From: Cyanoderma ruficeps
Lineage: Eukaryota > Chordata > Aves > Passeriformes > Timaliidae
Length of the DNA stretch: 64,000 nucleotides
NCBI GenBank assembly: GCA_008694505.1
Contig: VZDJ01001050.1
Span: 978,454 to 1,042,453, forward strand
Reading direction: 5' to 3'
Shown here: in pieces, positions 26,999-39,300 of the stretch
How the letters are laid out: each line of letters opens with the position of its first letter
Position numbering within the stretch: position 1 is the first letter of the stretch
Program-made: the position numbers and the translations under genes
Notes under the pieces: generated by a model
What the model was told of the DNA's origin: nothing
Database searches by the model: none
What the model saw: only the letters and a program-made list of their open reading frames with translations

Positions 26999-27100
26999 TT
27001 TCTCCCCCCCTTTTTTTTTCTTTTTTTCTTCCCTCTTTTAATCTCAAGGGAATTTTGAGAGAAGCAAACCTAAAAGAAAAAAAAAAAAAAGAAAAAAAGC
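26999..27100. repeat. Pyrimidine tract followed by purine (A-rich) tract
   Basis: A T/C run from about 26999 to 27042 is followed after some 30 bases by an A run with single G interruptions (about 27075-27099). The two are roughly complementary. No gene or RNA relic was recognised between them. Confidence 0.7.
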
Positions 27101-28340
27101 TGAGGTTTATGTAAGAAGAAATTAAGGTTAATGATCATTGGCTCCTTTTCTTAGTCCGTGGGTGTGGATGGAGGAGTAATCAGTGCAGGTGGCCTTGCCA
27201 GCTGGGAGTTTTTCTTTGTCATCAAGAAAATAAGGAGAGTGCAGGGATTGAATTACCACAACCATTTCAGGGCTAACCGTATTTGTTTCCCCATTGGCTC
27301 AGATTTAAGGACAGAAAGCTGACATTAATTTCATCCAAAAGAAAAGCACAGTTAATGCTCTATATATTCTGAGATAATTTGACTGAATATGTAAGAATCT
27401 GCTTGTTCAAATGCATATCTAGTGTAGTCTTACAAATAATTTTGCATATAACACACTAAAAAGCAAAGTGTGTTTCTTAATTTGCTCAGACAATTATGTC
27501 TCTGTACCCAATTACCACTCACTTTATTGAATTTTTAAGATCTGCTTATTAAAATATGTGCTCCAACTGCTTCTGTTGGCTTCCCAGGTACCTGTTATTG
27601 CATGTCAACATACTCCCTTCTAACTTTTAAAGGATCTACAGAACTGAAGGAGTTTTAAAGGAAGTGTGTGATGGCCCTGAAATGATATCTAGTGGGCATT
27701 CCCATCTTGGCCATGAAAGAGCAGTTCTTTAAATAAAAATATTATTGAGAAAGAATGAAATTACAAATAATTCAGGCAAACAGTCCCCTGATAAATCCCA
27801 TGTAAAGTCTTCTACATCAAAGATGTTTTGTGTGGTGTTGCTAGAACATGGTCAAGAGATTTCAAATGCAGAAAAATGAGAAATAAAAGTCAAGGGGAGA
27901 CTGAAAAAAGCTATTGAATAGGAGGGAAAACAGTAGTCAGAGTGTTTTGATATGTTCATATGTGTTTATAAGACATGCACTTGCCAATCCATGCTGTATC
28001 ATGTTTGACCAGAAGGGGAATGTAACTACCAAATAGATAGGCTTGGTTTCAGGATGCCATGTAGCCATCAGTTGCAACTGTTATTTTAGCACAAAATCTT
28101 TGTGAATATTAAATTGTAAGTAATGTAGTTCCAGTTAAAATAAAGACTTAAAGCTACTATGTGTTTTCATTGTTGTGGGGGTTTTGGTTTTATTTAATAA
28201 AGCTGATAGCAATCCCCCATTCACACCGTTAGAGGAACCACAGTGTTATGAATTTAGTTACTATTATTCAAAATAAATTATGGCATCAGGAGGTTTAACT
28301 GCAAGAATAGGGGTCCAGATTTTGGTTCCCTTGGTCCTCT

Positions 28341-28350
28341 GAGGTAAGTG
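28341..28350 (+). other. Fused GAG|GTAAGTG splice-site-like motif
   Basis: A perfect GTAAGT donor (28344-28349) sits directly after an AG (28342-28343), preceded by a moderately T/C-rich run. The acceptor half is weak (G at -3). If used as an exon start in the phase-0 frame, a stop arrives at the sixth codon. It is recorded as a second, weaker candidate for recursive splicing. Confidence 0.25.
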
Positions 28351-28362
28351 TCAACATATAGC

Positions 28363-28394
28363 TGAATATTCATGAGACATTCATTAATATGAAT
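28363..28394. promoter_or_regulatory. Pair of homeodomain/POU-like palindromes, possible enhancer core
   Basis: TGAATATTCA (28363-28372) is a perfect 10-bp palindrome. ATTCAT-TAAT-ATGAAT (28379-28394) has 6-bp inverted arms around TAAT. Both resemble POU/homeodomain dimer sites. Function is inferred only from the motifs. Confidence 0.3.
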
Positions 28395-29458
28395 AGTTGG
28401 TCTGCTGCTGCACCTTACCATGGTTTATTAATAACATATGGACAGACCACTCCCAAGCATACAGAGGGCATGAATACTTTAATGATTGAAACATCCTCTC
28501 AGTGAAAAAGAAAGAACGGGATGTGTTATTTCACCAGCACCGTTTGAAAAGCTGTAGTTAAGGTGTGTGTGATTCAGGTTGTATCAGTAAGATTTGAACT
28601 ACAAATCCCATTTTTTTTCAGTGTTTTAAGTTGTATATAAATTTTTTTTCCAGGCTGACATAAAGATTACATGAAGAAATAACTGCCCTTAAGGAACTAT
28701 TTTTTGGCCAAATATTTTACCATACCCTTTTATAATTTTTTTTTTCAGTCAGCGAACAGAGGGGAAATAAAATTAATGTTACCATTTAAAGGCTTTCTTC
28801 CTCTTGACTGATGAAACTCAAATGAAATTAAATTAAAACCAAAAATGTTGGCATATAGTCCATGGCGAAGCCTAGTGTTTCTGGCATTGAAAAGTAATGT
28901 TCCTAACTCATACAAAAAGAGGTTTTTAAAAACTCACCTTGCATTGATTCCCCCTGCTGTTTATAGATGATTGTATGCTACATAGATAATCTCACTAAAG
29001 GAGGAGAATAATGTGGCAAAGATGGTGAATTTAAAATATTTTTTTAAAAAAAATCTGTTCTTGAAAGCATTTAACCTTGAGCACACAGTTTCTTAAGGTT
29101 TTTGAGATACTCATAGCATACTACTCAATAAGATTGTGTAGTCATATTTTGTAAATAATATCTACAGTAAAAGCATAACATGCTTTCATCATTTACTAAT
29201 CAGTTAGTAATCAGCTAATAGTTTCTCAAGTAAAAAGTGCATGCTGTGACACTTCATTGTTATCCATAATAATGCAACTTCTGTCATTTCAGAGAAATAG
29301 CCAATTTTACTTGCCGTGTTACACTTTTGCTCTATGTTAGTAAGCACTAAGGCTGTGTTGTGAACCCTCCATTAAACTGAGAGTTGACAATGTTGGCAAC
29401 ACTGTTATATTTTTAATGCACACAATTACATTTCACAGCTTGTACTGAAACTACTCAG

Positions 29459-29584
29459 TCTTTTTCCATTTTCCCTTTTTTCCCTTTTCCCCATTTTTCC
29501 CTTTTCCCCTTTTTTCCCTTCTCCCTTCTCCTTCTCGTTCTCCTTCTCCTTCTCCTCCTTCTGTCCTCTCTGCCTTTTCTTTCT
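29459..29584. repeat. 125-bp homopyrimidine tract
   Basis: CCCTTTT, CCCC and CTT units with only about five purines (29468, 29493, 29537, 29563, 29572). The left half is close to mirror-symmetric. The other strand reads as a Lys/Glu/Gly-rich open frame, which is a composition artefact. Confidence 0.92.
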
Positions 29585-30377
29585 GTGTAAGTGTCCTTTA
29601 TAAAATTTTAGAATTTTAAAGAAAGACCACTGACAAATAAAAACTAAATCATTAAGTGAACCTGAAGAAATTTCATCCACTAATCTCTATCCCACAAGAG
29701 TGGGGAAAAATATTCAAGAATTATTAGAAAAGTTATCTTGTTTGGGGTTTCTCCCCCTAATTTTTGGCCTTGATAAAGTTAAAAGAGGAGTATTTGGTGG
29801 AAGAAGCTGTGTGTTTTTTCATAAGCTTTTAAATTTTTTTGGTATCTAGCATGCTACCTTCCAATGAAGTCTCTTCTGGGACTGTAATGTTTCTTTTGTG
29901 ATTAAAAGCCCTGAAGTACCCTGGATCAGGGGATTACTAGTTAGATACAGATTTTTGCTGCTTTAAGTCACCAGTTTGAATTCAGTCCAGGCCATCATCA
30001 GACTGCTGTTAACATCTGAGGGCATCATGGCATTCTCAGACCAATTCCCAGTAGTCAGTTTTTCTCCCTTCTTCCATTCTCTAGTTCTTCTCTCCTGTGT
30101 TGAATTCCTTGTGTGGGGAAATCATCTTGCCAAGTTTAAGTGAGTTCTGTCATCCATACTTGGATCCAGTTTTTCCTCACCTATGAATAATAGTTCATCC
30201 ACAGTCACTTCTTTTGTATTACTTACTCGGGTGTGATGTTACCGTCATCACCAACACTGATGCAGCCTTTTAAATGTTTTAAGACAGTGTGAAGTAGGCA
30301 GATACTTGCCTCAGAAAACTGAAAAGGAAACAAACAAAAAAATGCCCTAAAATAAACTGTTCTCCCCTCCCCTTAAC

Positions 30378-30378
30378 N
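30378..30378. other. Single ambiguous base (N)
   Basis: One N outside any homopolymer, unlike the others in the window. It is an unresolved base call. Confidence 0.95.
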
Positions 30379-31190
30379 CATGGAACTCACTTAATTTCAT
30401 TTAGCTGCCAGACTCTGGGCTGGCTACCCTTCTGATCATTCTTATCTCTCAGGAAAGATGAGAGGGTAAAGTTAATATCTCAAAGGGAAGAGGCAATGGG
30501 GTAAAGTTAAAATTACTAGGTTTTTGCATAGGGCATGGGAATATTTCCATTTGGACGCTTTTACAATCATGGGAAGTCACAGGGAGTTTTTCTGTATCTT
30601 TGTAAAAGAAATAAGCACAAAGACTTCTGGATGATATTTATGTAGGGCCACCCACTGCAGCCTTTTTATGGATATGACCATTATATTATGTGCCTGTATC
30701 TCTGTATTTGGGTACAGAAAAGAAATAAAAATAAATAAATACATTGGCTAAGTTGTCAGTAATCACAACAGGAGGCTGAAGGATGAAATGAGCCATGGAG
30801 GCTAAGCTACTTTTTCAGCTGTGAAATTGACCTTCTAAGGTCAGGGTTATGACATGCTGGTAGACCAGAGTGTATAGAAGAGTGTATAGAAGCTGTACTG
30901 CTACTACCTGTGGTGGTAGAAAAAAGGGGACTTGTAGTTCTGAGGTTACCTGTTCACCTCTTCTACAACCATTACATTTGTCCCTTATGGTAGATTTTTT
31001 TAATGTTAATGTTGTTGTGAGCATTTATGGTATCAGCAGATTATTATAGGTAGCGTTTTGTATAAGGCTGGGAAATATTAGGGAAATAGCCCAGCTTGAA
31101 AACACAAAGGCAGGGTGGTGTAATTGTCCATTCCTTTATAGCATTTATATGCTAGATTTTATAATTGCCGGGTATACTTCTCAACCCCAC

Positions 31191-31230
31191 AAAAAAAAAA
31201 AAAAAACAAANNNAAAAAGAAAAAAAAAAA
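31191..31230. repeat. Poly(A)/AAAG tract with 3 N
   Basis: An A run broken by C, by NNN at 31211-31213 and by G. The true length is unresolved in the assembly. Confidence 0.9.
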
Positions 31231-32021
31231 GTTACAGCATTACGCATAAAAATAGATAATTTAGAGCCAGACATAGCTGTGCTCTTAGATCTGCAAAGCA
31301 GAAGTCAGATCCATTACTCTCCTCTGCCTATGTGTATGTTAACATTGATACCTAGGCAGGAAGATGGGGTGATGTGGAGTGGGAGATAAGTCTGTGTCTT
31401 GCAGGTTTGAGAAGAGTCCATTTCCTTACATTCTTCTGCTGAGTTCAGAGTTCATTCATACCACCTATAAGCAAAGGTAAAGGGCATATGGGATAGTTAC
31501 AATTCTGAGGTTCCTGAAGTCTTACCATAATTTGAGTCTTAGACATCTACTAAGACTCTTCTGGTAAGAAGACTAAGAATTCTGGCACATATTTTGAAGC
31601 TTCCTAAGTAAGTATATACTGTGTACATGACTTTTTTTTCTAAGAGTATGAGAAGACAGAGGCTGTCCATGATATGTTTGTCATACAAGATTTGTACCTG
31701 ACTTCTTTTTTGTGAATGCATATAAAACCCCCATATTTTTCCAACCCCTTCCACTGTTGAGAAGTGGAAGTAATTACACACTTTTCTGTAAAATTTGCTT
31801 CTTCACATGCCTAAGTATTGCACAAATATTTTGTTACATACACTCCATACCCTGGTACGTAATCAGACTCTCAGAGGTCAGAAGTGAGAGTGGAGTAGTT
31901 TTACTTTAAATAACTTGTTTTAAAATTGCACTTGCATCATTGCAGGAGAAAAGCACATATCTAAATAGATACTCAATTAAGTAACTGCACATTTAACAGT
32001 AATTTGCATAGGTAATGGGCC

Positions 32022-32055
32022 TTTTTTTTTTCTTTTTTTTTCTTTTTTTTTTTGT
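32022..32055. repeat. T-rich tract
   Basis: T runs separated by single C bases. Confidence 0.85.
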
Positions 32056-32304
32056 TAGCAAACAGAGTAAGAGAAAAAGGATGAAGGGGCTCATGGGCTC
32101 ATGTCTGGTGCCCATCTTTAAAAATTGCTGCCAGAAATGTCTCAGTTTGCTTAGTGAGTAAGATTTAGCAGGATTTGTTTGGAATACTTGAGAGACTGTA
32201 AATATACTACAAAACCATGTTAACACAAGATTATCTTATTAGACAAACCTCTTCAATTGCTTTGGAATGCTTAGTTTACTAATACAAGCCAAAGTCTTAG
32301 TTTA

Positions 32305-32358
32305 TTTTTTTTTTTTGCTCTCCTTCTTTTTTTTTTTTCTCCCTCCTGATTTTTTTTA
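32305..32358. repeat. T/C-rich tract
   Basis: Two poly(T) runs joined by GCTCTCCTTC, followed by CTCCCTCCTG and another T run. Confidence 0.85.
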
Positions 32359-34665
32359 GTGAAAGTGATTGAGGCAGGGGGAACCTCTTTTTTTCCTTAA
32401 GAAAAAGAATTTTGTCCTATTTCCTAACCACAGACAATGTTACAGAGAATACTTTGGGAGTAGATAAAATTGCTCTTATGCTTTCTTTCTGAGGGTAAAA
32501 GCAATTGTGCATAGACTTGGCCAGCCCATGGCTGTCCACCATCTGTGTAAGGAATTCACAATCCCAGACAAAAGAAATTGGCAAAGTCTTCTTTCTGTCT
32601 GTTCTCCAGAGCCTCGAGATAGCCATAAAACACCTGGACAAAATCAGCAGGTGATGGCAGGGGAAAGAGAATGATCAGTCACAGGCATTGTTGAATCCTT
32701 TGAACATTACTTATAGCTTGGACACTGCTGTCACCAGACACAGTTTGATCTTTGGTGAGCTTTCTGGAAGTGCTTTTTTTCCCCTGGCTTTATGACAACG
32801 GGGGGAGCCAGATAATGCTGTGGAGGCAAAGCAGAATTTCCCCATCTTGTAATTTTTATCTCACCTTGTAACTTCATTTTTTTTCTTACCTGTATTTGCG
32901 CTTAAATATTCTTGCAAGAACAAAGGCAGCTTTTTATATGCAGACAAAAATGTGTCATATCTTTTCACCCTTGTGCCCACCCTAACAAGCAGTGCTTATC
33001 TGTGACCTGAAATTAAAATTAAAAAATGTCTTAAAATTGAGGTACATCACTGTCTTTCTTTTCCCTTTCATATTGATTTACACAAAACTTTAAATAATGA
33101 CGATTTTAAAACTAAAGAATGGCATTTGCTTTCATGTTCTTCTGTTATCATATTCATAAGAAAACTTGCTTTGTTGCTTATTTATGACTTCTTAGAACTT
33201 CTTGTTGATCATTAATTGTGACCTTTATTTGACTGACTGGAAACACAGTATGAAGTTTGTGAAAAAAATCTATGCTTTCATTCTATTTCATGTTTTCTTG
33301 TATTTTGTCCACACCGTGTATATGTTTTTTAACCTGTGCAGATATTAACATAATAAATTTAATCTTGAATTTAAAAAGAGAATGAAGTAGTGCAGCAACA
33401 GATTAATATCTGCAGAAGAGCATCTATACATGAAACAAATACAGCCCCAACCCAAGAACATGCCACTTTTGGCAGGAAAGGAAGCTTCCTACCCATTAAC
33501 CTGTTGAATTGGAGTCAGAATTTCAGTACAGGGGTACTTAGCATTGAGACTTTCCAGTGTTGAGAGGTTAAGTTTGTAGCTGTTTTGTTGCATTCCCAAA
33601 GTGAAGTTTAAACCATATCAAGAAACTGCTGGATCACTTCACACTTCAGCTGTCCCCTGAATCCTTCTCCCTCCTGGTGTTTTCTCTCTCTTCTCCCCTG
33701 CCTGTGCTCCTGCAAATACAAGCCTTCTTCACAGAGCTGGTGTCAAGCTCCAATGAATATAGCTCTGTCTTGCTAAGTGTATTAATGCTGCACTCTGCTT
33801 CAGACATGAACCTCATTGCTCACCATAACGCCTCTGTGTGGGTTTGTGTGTGCATGCATGAGTTGAGGTTGTTTGCTAAGGAAGGGGCTGAATGCTGCAA
33901 TTGTTTGACTGTTTCTGTAGCCCATATTACATCTTTTAATCAGCTTGTATGAACCTTAGGGAAATAAAGGCAGAGATTTAAGGTTAAAAAAAAGTTAATT
34001 AAGAGAAGATTCTGTTATTTAACTGGGAGATAATTTGTGGGTAACTAAAACTAAGAAAACTTTGTATTCATTCTGCTTTCTCAATGTGGAAAGTGTATGT
34101 AGCATCCATAGAATGAGTTACCAAAAGTGTTAATATCTTTTAACAGCAGTAATAATAATCCTTTCACTTTAGTTAATCATGTGCTAATCTCTTGGTAAGT
34201 CAAAAGTATTAGACCATTTTAAATTCATTGTGTCAGCTCAGCTGAAGTAACTGGCACAGTGGTGTAAACATTTGGTAGAAATATCCTTCAAACTAAATAG
34301 CGATGTCATAAAGTAAGGAATTTTGCTAGTTCTACACAGGAACTCTAAGGATATCCTTAGTTTCAGGTGCTGGACAAAAGGATTTGAGTTTATAATGAAA
34401 CAAAATGTTTTATCCTAATGTGTACTATTTCTGAATTGGACTTCACTGTTTACTACTTCTCACTAAGCAACTAAGCATAGCTTATCTTCTGAAAAAATCT
34501 CTATTTGTAATGCTATTTTCCTGTAAATGTATTACTAAGGTTTTCATGAAGCTACTTTTTCCTGAGATTTTTAAAGTTTGTAACTAATGAAGGAGTTTAG
34601 CATACATTATTTTCTTTTAAAATTTGTCTTGGTTTTGTAGCCTAAAATCAATACCTAAGCTTTTA

Positions 34666-35276
34666 TCATAGAATCCTAGAATTTTAAGGCTTGGTAGGGA
34701 CCTTAAAGATCATCGACACTCAACCCCCCTGCCATGGGCAGGGACATTTCCTGCTACACCAGGTTGCTCGAGGCCTTACCCAAGCTGGCTTTGAACACTG
34801 CCAGAGTTGGGGCACCTGCAACTTCCCTGGGCAACCTGTTCCAGTATCATGCTCCAGTTCACTACCCTCATAATAAAGATTTTTTTCTTAATATCTAGCC
34901 TAGATTTCCCTTCTTCTAATTTGTACCTATTCACCCTTTTCCTGTCACAATAGTTCCTGATGAAGGGTCCCTCTCTAGCTTCCTTGTAGGCCTCCATCAG
35001 ATACTGGAAGGTAGCTGCGAGGTCTCCATACAACCTTCTGTTTGACAGGCTGAATAGCCCCAACTTCTCAGCCTGACTTCATAGGGCAGGTGCTGCAGCC
35101 CTCTCATCAACATTGTGGCTCTCCTCCTGGCTTGCTCCAAATGTTCCATGTCCTGATTTTGTTTGGGGCCACAGAGCTGAAGGGAGAGAGCTCTCCTCCT
35201 CCAGAGGGGAGGAGAGGAGGAGAATCACCCTCTTCGACCTGCTGGCCACACCTCTTTGGATGCAGCCCAGGATTCC
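34666..35276 (-). mobile_element. CR1 LINE 3' fragment, antisense
   Basis: The left end is TCATAGAATCCTAGAATTTT, the complement of the CR1 terminal ATTCTATGA repeats, so the element's 3' end is on the left. Landmarks in order are CCATGGGCAGGGACAT, CTGGGCAACCTGTTCCAGT, AATATCTAGCCTAGATTTCC, GGTCCCTCTCTAGC, GCTGAATAGCCCCAAC and CTGGCCACACCTCTTTGGAT. The right end stops near 35276, giving the usual 5' truncation. Around 35180-35220 the expected CR1 segment is replaced by a GGAGG-rich inverted repeat. No intact reverse-transcriptase frame remains; open frames here belong to the repeat. Confidence 0.95.
35191..35216. repeat. Purine/pyrimidine inverted repeat inside CR1
   Basis: CTCTCCTCC (35191-35199) pairs with GGAGGAGAG (35208-35216) across 8 nt. 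It occupies the place where CR1 copies normally read a variable 'ctccaggtggggtctcac' block. Confidence 0.75.
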
Positions 35277-35942
35277 ATCCTTTTGCTCAAGCTTACTTCC
35301 TTACCGATTGTTTTTGGATTTGTTTTTGTCCCATCTACCATTCTTCTTTACAGTATTCTTCAACTCATTCCCTGAAAGGCTAAATCAGTTATTCAAAAGC
35401 TTCATAATTAGGCTATTAATACAAATAGTGATAAAACTTAATATTAATTTTTGCTCCCACTTAGTCTTGCCCTGAAAATGGTCATATATTCTGTTTTATG
35501 TGGCCTTATCTTCTGTAAAAGACTCAATGATCACCCATGTAACTGAGAAACCTTCCTTTTTGTTAGCTATCAGAGTAGTATATACACAGGCTCATTTCTA
35601 GGAGCCTGTTTGGAATATTTTGAATTAAAAGACACACTCTGAGAAGAGAGATTGTGTTTCATATTGAAAATGTGAATATATTATCAGGATACTGTAAGTC
35701 TCCATAGGCCTATTACTATGAAGTTATTTCTATATGTGAATTTTTTATTAATTACAAAATTGAAATTTCAAAATTTTTAATTTTAAATTGTAAAGTTGAA
35801 AATATAATTTTAATTTCTTTTTATATCCACCTAAATGTCTTACTTCTCCATTGAAATCATTCATATCATGTGCATAAATGAAGTTTGTGTAGGACTGTAA
35901 AGATTTAGTCAAGGTGAATTTGATTTGTGATCTTTTAGTTTT

Positions 35943-35990
35943 TATTTCATGGGTTGGGTTTTGGTTTGGGGTTTTGTTTTTTTTTTCTTG
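35943..35990. repeat. GGGTT/TTTT-rich tract
   Basis: GGGTTGGGTTTTGGTTTGGGG followed by TTTTG and T runs. There are three runs of at least three G and one GG, so quadruplex potential is weaker than at 24.5 kb. Confidence 0.8.
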
Positions 35991-36223
35991 ACTATGTCTG
36001 AAGGGGCCACAGGTTAAAGCTGACCTCAAGAAAAGGATGAAGACTCATCCTATTACTACTTGACTTTGCAGACCTGCGTTCTCTGGGTATACCACAACAG
36101 ATTATGTTTTACCTGCTTCATAGATTAGTTTTGATTTCTGAGAGCAAATAGAACCCATGGCTTGGACACTATGCTTCATGTCTATCAGGTCTGAAGCACT
36201 CTAGGAATGAAGTCACTTCAGTT

Positions 36224-36278
36224 ATTCTTATTTCTAGAAAATTGAGGAAAGGAACATAAGTGACTTACTTGATGTAAT
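36224..36278 (+). mobile_element. Possible MIR-like fragment
   Basis: The run AGAAAATTGAGGAAAGGAAC followed by ATAAGTGACTTACTTGATG resembles the MIR core (gaaactgaggca, then aagtgacttgcccaaggt). The match ends where the 15-bp palindrome begins. It is short and weak. Confidence 0.35.
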
Positions 36279-36301
36279 AATGGTGGACCATTATTACATC
36301 A
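36270..36301. repeat. 15-bp perfect inverted repeat with 2-nt loop
   Basis: TGATGTAATAATGGT (36270-36284), GG, then ACCATTATTACATCA (36287-36301). All 15 pairs are perfect. The next pair outward (T/G) fails and the one after (C/G) matches. This is the longest perfect short-loop palindrome I found. Confidence 0.92.
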
Positions 36302-39300
36302 GGCATTATCCTTTCTGAAGCCTACGGTAAAAAAAGAAAATAATTGTCAACTTTCAGGTTTCTCTGTTTGTTGATCAGAGGTAATATTTAGATCTGGAGC
36401 TTGTAGGTACAGTGACAAATGCAGAAGATCATCTGAATTGATTTTACTAAGTGGTTTAGTTAAACCATGTAATATTGTGTGTGAATGTTCTTATTCAGAA
36501 AGAGAGTAGCCTGAAGTACTTTTCTGTTTCCTTTCATGTCTAGAGTTGCATCCTCTCATATCTCAGCATTTTTCATTCATTTGGCCGAAAGAGACTGTTG
36601 ATGGATCCTGATCACTCCTGCCTCAATGTGCATACCTCAGCTCCCTCAGTTGTGTGAGAGCTTGACAGACAGAGGTGCCCTTTCAGCTTAGGCATGTTAT
36701 GTTGCTCAATTTATCCATTTATTTTTAAAAGTAGCATTTATTTAAGGGGTATGGAATTATGTATTTATACAAGAATGTGAGTTTAAACCCGTGGGGTATC
36801 TAAGAAAGAAACAGAGAATCCCCTAAACTGGGTACTTGGGTGACTTGTGCAAAGGTGGCCTTGATGGTAAACTTCTGTGTATGTGAAGTAATGGAAAATT
36901 ATTAGTGACAGAATTACTTGTTGCAGCATTTACCAGGAGGTGAATGTTTGTAGTATGAGGGCTTCAGTTAGTAAAACATTAAATAAATAGTACTCTGGTA
37001 TATAAATATTTTTCAGTAGTTGTTATTCCCAATTCAGTCACGCTGCTGTTCAACTGTCCTGTAAACAGCTCTAAATGGTGTGATGGTGGGTGTAGGATGA
37101 GCTTAGAGGTTCAGGCCCTTCCCTTACAAACTTCCCCCAGAGCCACTGCCACTACAGCCAAGAGGCAGAGGGAAATTACACTCATTGCTCAGCGGCTTTT
37201 GTTCATGTCCTGGTGAAAACTGGGGCACATTTACCCATCCTCAACTCTTCACTAGGATAGTAAATGATGGGAAAATAAAAATGACAAAATACAGGTGGTA
37301 GCAATATTGTGTCACAGCCTTTTACCAGTGAATGTGAGATGGATTTCTGTAAACAGATATTTACTGACTGGAAATTATGTCATGCAATACATGTACAGCT
37401 CAAGAAAAGTTGTATCATAAAAAATCTACAGGAAAAATTTAGGAAGCTAGAAGATGAGCTGAAAAAAATTTTTCACAGAGCTTTCTTTACCTATAAACAT
37501 ATAAAAATTAAGTAGTTTAGAAAGAGCAAGCAGTGTTTCAGTATGAGCTTTTGGTCAGAAATAATACGCAGGATTTGTTAAGTAGCTGATATCTAGCAGA
37601 CACTTAACCTGTCAAATTGAATATTGAAATTAATCATATTGAACAATTGTTCTAAATCAGACCTCTGCACTGCAGAGTTTGTTTTTCCACCCTATACTGG
37701 ATGCTCACATTAAAATACATTACAGCCTGTCATAACTTCAGATAGCTTCATCTGTAATTCAGAGAAACAATCACAAAATAATACAACCTAGATTTTGACC
37801 CATGATGAAGTGGGGTCCATACAGTGACTTTTAGTTATTCAGGTGGAATAGTTCTTTAGTTGTCTTGCCCTTCTTGTATTTTGCAAATATATTTATTTTT
37901 AAAAGTGGCAAACATTTTTTCTTCAGTTTTGATTCCTAGTATAAATTAAACATGAATGGATATTCTTAAAAAAGACTTCTATATGTGGAAAAAGAGCAGC
38001 AGTACCATTAATGTGGGCACTGCATCATGGAACAGCTACTTAATTTCAGGAAACAGTCTAATGAATATGAACACTTTGGAAGTTAGTTGCCCATTTCATT
38101 AATTGCTTTATTTGTGAATGAAAAGAGCTAATCAAGCAAAGATACTGTTTGGTTTCTGGAAATTGCTCCACCAAACTATCTCCAGATGTTGGGGGAGGAG
38201 GAAACTTCATCCATGTTTTAGTACATGAAACTTTAGTAGCAGGCTCACGATTCGTGATCTGTGTTTGGATGCCATTTTTGCTTTGTTTTCTATGAAAGAA
38301 AGAAGGTCTCTTTTTCCAGCCTTTTTTCAAGAAAACAAAGTTTATAGCAAGGAGTCTACAGCAATATCTTCTGCTGAAGCAGGAAGAGTCTAGCTGGAGG
38401 AAAGAAACTGGTTGTTACATTTTCCATTTAAATAGCATAAAATTTGAACTTTTCTCTTAACATAAATAATTAGAAAAAATTTAAATTTTATAAATTGTAT
38501 TTTAGTGAAAATTATAAATACAAGAAGGGATAGATACTAAAATTACAAAAATAATGAATTTCAATAAAATATGTTGTAGTAAATGTATTTCTGGATTGCC
38601 CGCATGCTTTGAGATGCTCTCCTTCCACATTCTTATTCAAGTGACTTCACTCTTAAAGTAGATTTTTTTTTTTTCTGAATATATGTAGGTTAACAAACAA
38701 GTCTGTGTTCTGGTTTTGATGTTTCACCTATTTTTCTCTTCCTTTTAAAAATGGAATTTTTCTGGACTGTGGGTTTAGATTTTTTGCCACAGTTTTTTTT
38801 GTTCTTTTTGTATGAGCAACATCTCACTCCTTGCACACTTTACTTTTCCCAAAAGAACGAATACAGCTTCTCTCAATTTCTTCTATGAAATATTAGGGGA
38901 ACTCATTTCTGAGTGATAACCAGCCAAAAATAATAAGATTTGTGTTCAGGGCTGAATTTTTCATATCTGTTAAAAAAAAAAAGGCAACTGTGACACAGTT
39001 CACTTTCCAGTTATTTTCCAGATTATTCTAAATAATTGAGCATTAGAAGAATCTGTCTATTCCCACAGGAAAAACTGTCCAATAAGCCTCTCCCTTCATC
39101 TAAGGGTCACAGAGGAAACTCTGGCTAGACGTTTTGGTGACTAATTTAAACTATCTGGCAAGACAATTGATAGCACCCTTCCTCTGTGTTGTGACAAATA
39201 TATTTCGACTGCAGTTTATTAACATAATCCAGCACAACCACAGACATATTGTATGCATTATAGCATAGAATTAGAAACATTTTTTGCACATCACAGTCTT

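Larger units (their letters stand above)
10491..34665. other. Intronic sequence, no gene seen
   Basis: This 24-kb block has no exon I can support. It holds a 12-mer doubled at 10721-10744 in the first hundred bases, an 11-mer doubled at 11958-11979, several perfect palindromes and hairpins (12.8, 13.6, 16.3, 17.3, 17.9 and 19.0 kb), one MIR-like relic (17.8 kb), a decayed CR1 tail (20.2 kb), several low-complexity tracts (20.3-20.6, 24.5, 27.0, 29.5 and 32.0-32.3 kb) and a TA-rich microsatellite (26.4 kb). The remainder is AT-rich unique sequence. Confidence 0.6.

Noticed and set aside
27560..27595. Fused CCCAG|GTACCT as a recursive splice site
   Set aside because: Pyrimidine run is short and the donor lacks G at +5.
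29426..29680. Lys/Glu-rich 84-codon frame on the minus strand
   Set aside because: It is the translated complement of the homopyrimidine tract and has no start, splice or family support.
34691..35475. Open frames of 60 to 120 codons around 34.7-35.5 kb
   Set aside because: Most of the length lies in the antisense CR1; the frames do not match the CR1 reverse transcriptase in its own orientation.
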